A stretch of 64,000 nt of DNA, taken from NCBI GenBank assembly GCA_025667525.1, contig CM046877.1, positions 617,844,580-617,908,579 of the forward strand. Reading direction: 5' to 3'. This DNA comes from Glebionis coronaria (lineage: Eukaryota > Streptophyta > Magnoliopsida > Asterales > Asteraceae). The position numbers and the translations under genes are program-made. The notes under the pieces were generated by a model. The model was not told the origin of the DNA. It did not search any database and saw only the letters and a program-made list of their open reading frames with translations. How positions within the stretch are numbered: position 1 is the first letter of the stretch; every line of letters starts with the position of its first letter. This document shows positions 55,686-64,000 of this stretch, in pieces.

Positions 55686-55820
55686 TTTCTAATTATGTAT
55701 TTTTGTCACTTAGCGATTTACCTACCTCAAAAACTAAAAGATCAAAGTTAAATTATAATAATCTAGCATGGAATGAACATTTACGAAGTCAACATTTCAA
55801 AATAAGGGATATTAGAAAAG

Positions 55821-56472
55821 GGGGAATTTCATATATATCCTTATTTTTAGTCAAAATTACATATATATCCAACCTCATAAAAAAATTACATATATATCCA
55901 ATCTAAAATATAAAATTACATATATGTCCAAAAACCCATTTTTTTTTCTTTTTTTCTTTTTCGAAATAACATATCATCGATTTAATAGGCTTTTTATTTT
56001 TTACTCAATATAAATCTTACCATTCGATTTTTAGTTTCTTGGTCTCACGTTTATGTGTTTGGACTCTTTAATTGCAATGTAAAAGTAATAAAGTTTCTAA
56101 CAAGAATATGTTTATTTGTTTATTTGAAATTTATAAGGTTTAAAATGAACAAAATAATTTGACTAAATAATCATAAAATCATATTCTTGTTAGAAATTTT
56201 ATTACTTTTACATTGCGCTTAAAATGCCCATGCACATAAACGTGAAACCAAGAAGTTAAGAACCGGATGGTGAGATTTATATTAAGTAAGAAATGAAAAG
56301 TCTCATTAAATCGATGATATATGATTTCTGAAAAGAAAAAAAGAAAAAAGTTCTGAGTTTTTAGACATATATGTAATTTTATGTTTTAGATTGAATATAT
56401 ATGTAATTTTTTGATAAGGTTAGATATGTATGTAATATTGATTAAAAGTAGAGATATATATGAAATTCTCCC
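55821..56472. mobile_element. Foldback transposon, 652 bp, with 8-bp target-site duplication
   Basis: Arms of about 290 bp (55821 to about 56110, and about 56170 to 56472) are inverted copies around a spacer of about 60 bp. Examples are TTACATTGC and TTCTAACAAGAATATG on the left against CATATTCTTGTTAGAA on the right. Termini are GGGGAATTTCATATATATC and its near-complement GATATATATGAAATTCTCCC. TAGAAAAG lies directly outside both ends (55813-55820 and 56473-56480). Inside each arm ATTACATATATATCCAA-type words repeat. There is no ORF. An 8-bp duplication suits hAT; the long arms recall Mutator-like foldbacks. Confidence 0.9.
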
Positions 56473-56713
56473 TAGAAAAGATATCCCCAACTTATCCAAA
56501 AGACCAAAACCCGACCACAAATAATTGAGAAATAAGATGGAAGTTTATATTATGGGTTATATTGGCGAAAAGCGAAAATTAGTGGGATTTGATTTTCCGC
56601 CATAAGATAATAATTGACTTATTGTTGGTGAAAAGAATGTTTTATCTTTAATAAACTAAGAAACAATTAGCTTATTCAAATTGTTGGAGAGCATGTTTAA
56701 GGACAAGTATTGA

Positions 56714-57101
56714 TGAGCGTTTTGTAGCAATTAGCCATCAATTTTTAAATTTCAATGCTTGCTTGGCAATAAGCACGTTGAATTTTAACTTTTTCATAGT
56801 GCGAGTACGATAATTAAAACTCTTTGAATAAAATTTCGTCGTAAATACGTAAAATCGACATATTTTTCTTTTAAAAACCCGAAAAATCGAAACCCAGCCG
56901 GGTGTCAAGAACCAGGTTGACCCAGGTCACCCCAAACCTAACGGGTCTAGCCGGGTTTCGAAAATGTGGAACCGAGTCAATATGACCAGTTTTTTCGACC
57001 GAAACCGAGTCAACCGGTTTTGAAAACATTGGTTTAACATGTGCATTTTAGTCACATTATTGTTTGCTACAACTATCCTTACTGAAGCAAAATTAATTTA
57101 A
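56714..57101 (+). repeat. 388-bp direct repeat, left copy
   Basis: Identical, base for base as far as I can read, to 63613-64000 (offset 6899). It includes a copy of the CCGGGT-rich dispersed repeat (56820-57040). The left copy is flanked by ordinary AT-rich DNA; the right one cuts a copia gene. Confidence 0.95.
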
Positions 57102-57142
57102 GTTGGCGATATATTTTGGAACATGATTGGTCAAAGGTATGT

Positions 57143-57421
57143 TTTTTTTAACGGCAATTTGGTGCAGCGGAGTATCTTGCGTGCCACCGAGGCACCAAGT
57201 CTCTCGACCCGAGTTCGGATCATCTCACGAAGATAATATCAACCCCCATGCTAGCCATCCAGTTTCCCATTAAGGGGCTTCAAGGCATTGCGATGAGATT
57301 CAAACCCGGCTGCCAATTCTGGGAAAATCCCCCACATGGGGAATGACAGGAGTCGAACCCCTGACCTCCCCCATATGGAGACTATAACCAAATGCATCCA
57401 TCCAACTAAGCTAGACTTCAT
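57143..57421 (-). mobile_element. tRNA-derived SINE, about 280 bp
   Basis: On the minus strand the 5' end has a pol III A box, TAGCTTAGTTGG (57402-57413), and a B box, GGTTCGACTCC (57349-57359), at tRNA-like spacing. A body follows with a second tRNA-like phrase, GGGTTTGAATCTCATCGC, ending in an A run (minus-strand TTAAAAAAAACA near 57135-57145). No intact tRNA fold or acceptor end is present. No clear target-site duplication was identified. Confidence 0.75.
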
Positions 57422-57610
57422 TTGAACCTGAATCTACGGTGGAAATGTTCAGATTTGAATTAAGTTATATTGTTTATTTTTCTTTGAAGAAAACGTCTGG
57501 ATTATATTAGCCCAATTAGAGGCATTAAGATGCACATATGTCTTATCCATTTAGATTTTTTTATCTTTTTTTTTTGCCTCTTATTGAAAATGAAAAATCA
57601 AACACACTTA

Positions 57611-59340
57611 GGTCTTGTTTGTTTTTTTTGAAAATTCTTTTTATCTCTTTTTGTCTCTTTTCTCAGAAGTAGACAACGATTTTTTTTCCAGATAAAAGAG
57701 CTAAAAAGCTCTTTTTTCCTCTTCACACTATAAAGGGTAAAAGGTATAAAATATCATCTTACTTATTACCATTGTACTTACGTGTTTTGTACCAATATTA
57801 CCATTATGACTGTTTACTTTTACACGTCAACAAATTAGTTATTTTTAAAAATAAAAAATCAGTTTATATATCCTATGTGGTAGTAATAGGTTGCTTTTGA
57901 CCCATTTAATTTTTCTTACCTGATCCATAAATCAAATTACCTAATATTTATCACATATTGAGTCCCCGATTGAATATAACCACCCTAGTAACATCAGCAG
58001 CCTCTTGGGATACATTGACCAACATTTATATATCACTCGTATCAACATGTATATACGTAGATTGACCAACATTAACCACCTCAGCAAAAGAAACGACTTT
58101 CGACTTGGGATACATTGTCAGATTATATTGTCCTTGTGGAACATACCGAGACGATATCAAACTCATAACAACAGTCTTTATAACAATATGATCGTTGGCA
58201 ACATCGTCGTTGTTATGAGCAGCCCTCGATGAACCACCAACTTGAACCGTACCATTTGTGTTATTATCGACCTGCACACCACGCACGGCTATGCGTGGTT
58301 TCCCATCTTTCCGCAATACCTTGCCATCTATATTCTTAATTAATTTAGCTAGATCAACAAACTCAACACCAGACTTTTCCATCTCTCTCAATACCCATAA
58401 ATCGAACCAGACCCGAATAGGTGCGAAGCACACTAATCTCCTTCCAATACGCGCTTGATAAATTTAGTTTAGCATACACCAAGAAAATCACCCATGGAAC
58501 TATAAAACCTAAAATAACAATCTGAAACATACCAACAGCAGATACGTCTCCAAAACACTCCAACAGTATACAAAGGCTAAGAGAGTGTGAATGAAAATCC
58601 AACCAATGATGATAAACGGCAGCCAATAAAGACACAATAATTAGATCGAATTTGATTGAATTCAACGAGTGAATGGATCAATTGGAGAAATTATAATGAA
58701 ATGGAATTTTAGGGCCGGATATCACCAATAGATAGAGAGAAAAAACCAAAAAAATAATAGGTTTGATAAGTTACATATTACTGGAAACTTTTATGTTGGT
58801 GTTCTTTGTATTTTAGGTGTTGATAAGATTTTGATTTGGATGATCAAGATCTTGTTTGAATCTGAATTTTAGCCATACCTCAGGGACCAAAAGTGAAATT
58901 TACTCAAAAGTCAACTATCCAATGGAAATCAGACGTGGAAATATTTTAAAGAAAATAGTAATTACGTGGATATTATCGTGCCAGTGTGTCGGTAACAAGT
59001 AACCATATTGGTAACTTCGAAACAAATTTGAAAATAGAATGGTAAAGTCACGAGATTAAATAGTAAGTGTTTAAAGTCGGCACAAATCAATAAGTAAGAT
59101 AGTATTTTATAGCTTTTACCCTACTATAAACTATCCTTTTCCTCTTTTCTTCTTTTCTTAAAACACAAACTCTATCATAACTATCCCAATACCACCTATT
59201 TTTTTCTCTTCTTCTCTTCAAAAGCAAAAAGAAAAAAAAACGGTCTTCTTTTTGCATATAAATACTTTAGATATACCTCTTCTTCTGTAGACATGACTTG
59301 TAGATTAAGAAGAAAAAACTCTGAAAAAACAAACGGAGCC
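57611..59340. mobile_element. PIF/Harbinger-like element, 1730 bp
   Basis: TTA on both sides (57608-57610 and 59341-59343). Ends are GGTCTTGTTTGTTTTTTTTG and, read inward from the right, GGCTCCGTTTGTTTTTTCAG; the GG(T/C)...GTTTG start with TTA duplication is the Tourist/PIF pattern. Subterminal regions are pyrimidine-rich on both sides and partly complementary. No DDE transposase is seen; the centre holds the minus-strand ORF 58026-58433 instead. It is probably a non-autonomous element. Confidence 0.7.
58026..58433 (-). pseudogene. LINE ORF1-like (DUF4283/zinc-knuckle type) N-terminal fragment
   Basis: 135 codons. KLIKNIDGKVLRKDGKPRIA, then RGVQV, and later KVVSFAEVVN resemble the start of the ORF1-type 'zinc knuckle/DUF4283' proteins abundant in Asteraceae LINEs (IDGK..GKDGKP..., SFAE.V). 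The DUF4283 domain and knuckle themselves are not present. An overlapping minus-strand stretch (58363-58665) is hydrophobic and may be a different captured fragment. It lies inside the Harbinger-like element, so it may be a nested insertion or a captured piece. Confidence 0.4.
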
Positions 59341-59343
59341 TTA

Positions 59344-60396
59344 ATATCTAAAACCTCTAAATAAGTAAGAGCTATGACCTATTAAGAGACTATTAAGACT
59401 TTTTGAGACAAAACAAACATGCCCTTGAGAATAATAAATAAAATGAAAAAAGTTATAATTATTCTTATTCACACATTTTAAATAAGAAAAAGAATGTAAA
59501 AGTGTGGATCGTAAATCTTGCTTTAACCCTGAACTTAAGCCATCATTTGACATGAATATTTACAAAGTCAACATCTCAAAATAAAGTTAAGCGATCCGTA
59601 AGAAACTAGTAACTTTTTGTGACTGTCTTAACCTTGCATATATTATCTTGATATGAAATTTTGTGATTTAGTCCCAGATTCATTCATATAGTCACCTGTT
59701 TTTCGTGTGTTCGTTTTCTGAGTTGGCTCATAATGCGTATTCTTTCTCGGCATGTTTATAGTCCCATCAAGTCTCGAATGTGGTGTCGGTTTTCTTCTTC
59801 CGACGTCAAAAGTTTGTTCAGTGACTAGTGTGGTTTCTCGTATTGTTCATAGCTTGCTTCCACTTGTTACTGCATTTGGCTGTAGAAACCAGCCAGCGGA
59901 CTTGCTCTCACTGTTAACACAACTTACTGATGTGGGATACACATTATATATGGAACATGTATAAAGGATACGGTGACTCGACCGGGTTAACCTGGGTCGA
60001 CCCGGGTTGACCCGGATACGGTGACTCGACCGGGTCGATTTAAAACCCGGTTTTAAAACATTGCTAAAATATTGAAAAAAGTTTGCCTATACTAAAGAAT
60101 AAAAAATCAAGGTCGAAAATTGGGCACTACGCAACTAGACATGACCCAACATCAAACTAGGGCTTACATTTATTAGCAGACTTAAAAAGTTAGACAGTCC
60201 ATATTGAGCAACCAATTCAAATTGTTGGCATTTGGCCATATCAATCAACTAACGCTTATTAATCCGGTTATCAGGACTGGTGGTGGCAAAAAACCCGGAT
60301 TACGATTTGATATTTAAATAAATCGCAACCGAATTTTCTATAAAGCGGTTTTACTAAAACTGGTTCTCCTCAAACGGTTCGTATTAAGAAGTAAGC
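59344..60396. other. Intergenic, no supported gene
   Basis: One plus-strand open stretch (about 59752-59964: CGVGFLLPTSKVCSVTSVVS, LLPLVTAFGCRNQPADLLSL) could be a gene fragment but I cannot assign it. The remainder contains the dispersed repeat at 59960-60066 and nothing else recognisable. Confidence 0.35.
59960..60066 (-). repeat. CCGGGT-rich dispersed repeat fragment
   Basis: Its reverse complement starts CAATGTTTTAAAACCGGG and goes on TCGACCCGGTCGAGTCACC, matching the left part of 25940-26300. It holds an internal duplication (ACGGTGACTCGACCGGGT at 59969 and 60015). Confidence 0.65.
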
Positions 60397-60797
60397 TGTT
60401 AAACATGAAGGGCTTTAAAGGAAATTAGCTAAAGATGGAGGGGGAGCATTTACATTGGAATGAAAGGTGTTATATTCCTGAAGGGCTGAATGTGTCAAAT
60501 AGTGGAACTTGAGGACAGCTGTGCAAGTTGATGTATATATACCACCTACCTAACTCGTTTTCAGTCATTCATTCAGTTTTGGTTATTATCTTGTGTGTGT
60601 GAAAAGTGTGAGAGTTGTTACATTGTGTTCTTGATCGTGTTGATCAAAGTTTCTTCAGTTTTCTTTCTGTTTGTAAAGATTGTGGCTTTCTAGCCGTATC
60701 ATTGATATATACTCTAAAAGTGAGCCAAGGGGAGGTTGGCTGGGTTCACTCATAAGTTTGTGTTGTTGATTCTGAGTTGGTTTATAAGTTTTTTACA
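60397..60797 (+). repeat. 5' LTR of copia element (401 bp)
   Basis: Begins TGTTAAACATG and ends TTTTTTACA. It contains a TATA-like GTATATATACC at about 60531 and the usual T-rich end. There is no second LTR in the window to date it. Confidence 0.8.
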
Positions 60798-60813
60798 TGG
60801 TATCAGAGCCAGG
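60798..60813 (+). other. Copia primer-binding site
   Basis: TGGTATCAGAGCCAGG directly after the LTR is complementary to the 3' end of initiator methionine tRNA, the standard copia primer site. Confidence 0.95.
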
Positions 60814-61600
60814 TTGCTCTGAATCGTGATTGAAATCTTTTTTATAAAAAATTAGGGTTTTCAAAATTGGGGGTTTTGATCTATTTGTGTAGATCTTGAT
60901 CTCTTGGTGGGTTGTTTGTTATTGGTTATATCAATTATTGTTTTTCTCAACTTAATTGGTTTTTTTTTGAAATTAGGGTTTGTTAATTTTTGGGGGTTTT
61001 TGGTTAAAACGATTTCTTGGTCTAATTAATGAACTGTGGGTTCATTAATTGGGGTTAATTGTTGTTTTTTGCTGGTTAATTAGAAAAACCCTAAATTCAG
61101 ATATTAGGGTTTGTTCTAATCTTGGTAAGTTTTGTTGTCTTTATTGTATTGGTTGGTTGTTTTTGCTCTTGTGCAGGTTATTTTTCCGCTGCGTTGACTT
61201 TTAGATCTTCTTGATCTATTGTGGTTGTGGTGTTGGTTTCTCTGAATAGTCTTTATTCAGAGTTCTTGCTTGGTTTTGCTGCGCGTGCTACGTAACACCT
61301 CTCTCTCCTTCTTCTTAGGTTTAGATTTTTTGTTTTAGAGGGGTTTTTTAGGTGTTGATGGGATTAGTTAGTCACTGGTGTTGATTGATTGAGGTTTTTG
61401 TGTGGTAGTTGTTTGTTTGGTTGTAGAGGAGTTACAAGGTGGTTTTTTGTGGTTCTCTTTGTTCTGTTTTTTGTTTTGGTCTTTTTCTGGTCACTGCTCT
61501 TGACCTACCACCTATTGAGTGGTTTGGAAGCCTGAGAACTGCATTTTTTTGACCTGTTGAGTGTGTTCTTCATTGTTTGGTTTATTTTTTGTCATTCTCT

Positions 61601-63612
61601 ATGACTGGGTCTGGTCCTAGTTCTCCTAAGGGTGATGGTCCACCTAAAGGGGGAGCTGAAGTGGTTAAATTTGATGTTTATGATCCACTTTACTTACACC
61701 CTCAAGATATTGGTTCTCAATTGATTAATTTTAAACTTGAGGGTACTGAAAATTATAAAGTTTGGTCTGCTGCTGTTAAACTTGCTTTGCAAACTAGAAA
61801 CAAACTTGGATTCATTAATGGTAATTGTGTGCAAGATACTAATGATGGTCATGCTAGAGATCAGTGGGATAGGTGTAATGCTGTTGTGCTTTCTTGGTTA
61901 CTTGGTTGTGTCTCACCTGATTTATATAAAGGACAAGTATTTTCTAAATATGCTCAAAATGTTTGGGATGAATTGGAAGAAACTTATAATAAACAAGATG
62001 GTTCTGTCATATATAATCTTCATCATAAGATATATACTTTAACTCAATCTGGTATGTCTTTGTCTGAATATTATCATGAATGTAATTCTTTGTAGAGACA
62101 ATTTGATGCACTTGTTGAGTTACCTGATTGTACTTGTGATGGGTCTGAAGCCCTTAAAGAACATGATCAGCTTCTCAGACTGATGCAGTTCTTGATGGGG
62201 CTTGATGATTGTTATAATGTTGTGAGAAGCCAGATTCTCACTTCTGATCCTATACCAGATTTGAGAACTGCTTTTGCTACTTTGTCCAGGGATGAATCAC
62301 ATAGAAATGGGTCTAAAAATAATAAGACTAGTCCTTCTGCTTTTGTTGTTAAGTCTGGTGGGAATTCCAATAATTGGAATTCAAACAGAAATAATAATAA
62401 TGGAATTGGTATCAGAAATAATAATAATTGGAGTGGTAATAGGACTGGGTCTAATGGGTATAGAAATGGTAATCTTTTGTGTACTCATTGTAACATGAAG
62501 GGTCATACAGTTGACAGGTGTTTTGAGCTAATTGGGTATCCTCCTAACTTTAAAAGAAATAATAATAATACAGCTCAAAACAATGTTCATAATGTTAGTG
62601 TTAATGATAGCAATTGTAATCAGGGTAAGAATATATCTCATAATCTTACTCCTGATCAATACCAAAGACTCATAAAATTGCTCAATGGAGATAACTCAAT
62701 GGGGTCTGCAACCATTGCAGGTACCTTTAGAGTGAATAATTGTGTTATTAGTTTTTTAGCTTGTAGATTTTTCAACTACAATTCCAACATTAGTACTTAT
62801 TGTACTTATGTTGGATGGATTATTGATTCAGGAGCTAGTCAGCATATAACCTTTTCTGAAAAATTGTTATTTGATGTTATTGATGTGTCCTCTTTGCACA
62901 TAAGTGTTGCTCATCCTAATGGGACTTTAGAATATGTGAAAAAAATTGGATGTTTTAAAATTAATAATTTGGTGATTAAAGATGTGCTGGTTGTTCCTGG
63001 ATATAAAGTGAGTCTTTTGTCTGTTCAGAAACTGTCTAAAGATAATAAAGTTAATGTGATTTTTAATGAAAATTGTTGTGTGATTCAGGATTTAGCTCAC
63101 AATGTCCTAATGGGGACTGGTAGTGAAAAAGATGGTTTATATTTTCTTGATGAAGGTAGGCCTGTGTTTAATAAAAGTGTTAGAAATTGTAATATGGCTA
63201 GTTCTATTTGGCATAATAGATTAGGGCATCTAGCAGATCAAGTGCTAGATGTTCTAAGAAAAGATAATTCAGAGATTAAACTTAAAGGTTTGGAACCTTG
63301 TGATGTTTGTCATAAGGCTAAACAAACTAGAGAGTTTTTTTCTTTGAGTGATCATAAAACCAAACAGCTTGGTGATATTGTTCATCTTGATGTTTGGGGA
63401 CCATATAGAGTTGCTAGTAGAGAAGGATTTAGGTTCTTTTTAACTGTGGTTGATGACTATACTAGGTCTGTATGGGTTTTTTTATTAAAAAGTAAAACTG
63501 AAGTGTTTTCATGTGTTGAAAGTTTTGTCAAGCTTATTGATAATCAGTTTAATAAAAATATTAAGATTTTCAGAAGTGATAATGGAACTGAGTTTGTTAA
63601 TAACAGGTTTTC
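61601..63612 (+). pseudogene. Copia gag-pol, 5' part
   Basis: ATG 61601 (MTGSGPSSPKGDG). Gag-3 type domain YDPLYLHPQDIGSQLINFKL and NYKVWSAAVKLAL (residues about 25-60). In-frame TAG at 62093-62095, where Trp would be usual. Then gag C-terminus with an Asn-rich linker and zinc knuckle CTHCNMKGHTVDRC. Protease WIIDSGASQHIT. Gag-pre-integrase IWHNRLGHLADQ ... CDVCHKAK. Integrase core with the first two acids, HLDVWGPY and FRSDNGTEFVNN. The third acid, RT and RNase H are absent because the sequence switches at 63613. Except for the TAG and the truncation the frame is open, so the element was young when broken. Confidence 0.92.
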
Positions 63613-64000
63613 TGAGCGTTTTGTAGCAATTAGCCATCAATTTTTAAATTTCAATGCTTGCTTGGCAATAAGCACGTTGAATTTTAACTTTTTCATAGTG
63701 CGAGTACGATAATTAAAACTCTTTGAATAAAATTTCGTCGTAAATACGTAAAATCGACATATTTTTCTTTTAAAAACCCGAAAAATCGAAACCCAGCCGG
63801 GTGTCAAGAACCAGGTTGACCCAGGTCACCCCAAACCTAACGGGTCTAGCCGGGTTTCGAAAATGTGGAACCGAGTCAATATGACCAGTTTTTTCGACCG
63901 AAACCGAGTCAACCGGTTTTGAAAACATTGGTTTAACATGTGCATTTTAGTCACATTATTGTTTGCTACAACTATCCTTACTGAAGCAAAATTAATTTAA
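63613..64000 (+). repeat. 388-bp direct repeat, right copy (runs off the window)
   Basis: Same as 56714-57101. It joins the copia integrase frame at TGAGCGTTTTGTAGC and continues to the last base of the window, so its true length is unknown. Confidence 0.95.

Larger units (their letters stand above)
60397..63612 (+). mobile_element. Ty1/copia retrotransposon, truncated in integrase
   Basis: 5' LTR 60397-60797, primer-binding site 60798 onward, untranslated leader to 61600, then gag-pol. The element stops inside integrase at 63612, where the 388-bp direct repeat begins. The RT, RNase H and 3' LTR are missing from the window. Confidence 0.9.

Noticed and set aside
57340..57421. Functional tRNA gene
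   Set aside because: Pol III boxes are present, but the acceptor stem and cloverleaf cannot be completed and the sequence continues into a SINE body.
1..64000. A defence island, gene cluster or novel system of interacting genes
   Set aside because: The only immune gene is a TNL pseudogene. Other content is transposons and decaying duplicates; no co-oriented, intact set of genes is present.

Overview
This is a plant nuclear window, almost certainly from a eudicot. It carries a TIR-NBS-LRR (TNL) resistance gene, a class absent from grasses. It also has spliceosomal introns, Ty3/gypsy and Ty1/copia retroelements, MITEs and a tRNA-derived SINE. The wording of the TNL and of a LINE-like ORF1 fragment recalls Asteraceae, but that is an impression, not a search result. 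Nearly every recognisable gene is broken, so this is a transposon-rich, decaying resistance-gene neighbourhood.

Layout. (1) 1-3700: a decayed coiled-coil gene, a 60-bp tandem duplication, and a minus-strand remnant of the plastid ribosomal protein S10 gene. (2) 3700-23982: one minus-strand TNL pseudogene. Its exons 1-3 (23982-21672) are separated from its LRR exon 4 (4186-3700) by a 17,357-bp insertion in what was an intron of about 125 bp. The insertion is a tandem Ty3/gypsy Tat-lineage array, LTR-internal-LTR-internal-LTR, at 4258-21614. Each internal region has, on the minus strand, a gag remnant with protease, RT, two RNase H domains and integrase. On the plus strand each has an intron-containing antisense ORF and a block of 112-bp tandem repeats. 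The middle LTR is a mosaic of the two outer LTRs, as expected from unequal LTR-LTR recombination after insertion. (3) 26855-53050: a segment present three times. Each copy has a plus-strand gene of unknown family (called X here), followed tail-to-tail by a minus-strand 2-oxoglutarate/Fe(II) dioxygenase-like gene (called Y). Short minus-strand conserved blocks follow, two of them linked to an ankyrin-repeat remnant. All three Y copies are broken, each differently. Copy 2 is split by a complete 1.9-kb gag-only LTR element with a perfect 5-bp target-site duplication. Copy 3 is intact except for its last splice acceptor. (4) 53050-60396: AT-rich DNA dense in non-autonomous elements: SINE-like repeats, a 190-bp MITE, two foldback elements (one with an 8-bp target-site duplication), a tRNA-type SINE and a 1.73-kb PIF/Harbinger-like element holding a LINE ORF1-like fragment. 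(5) 60397-64000: the 5' part of a Ty1/copia element, cut off inside integrase by a 388-bp sequence that is identical to 56714-57101 and runs off the window.

Working together: no operon-like or defence system is visible. What links the parts is sequential insertion, tandem duplication by recombination, and independent decay of paralogues. Exon limits were set by eye from reading frame and GT/AG signals, and family names come from recognised motifs, not database searches.
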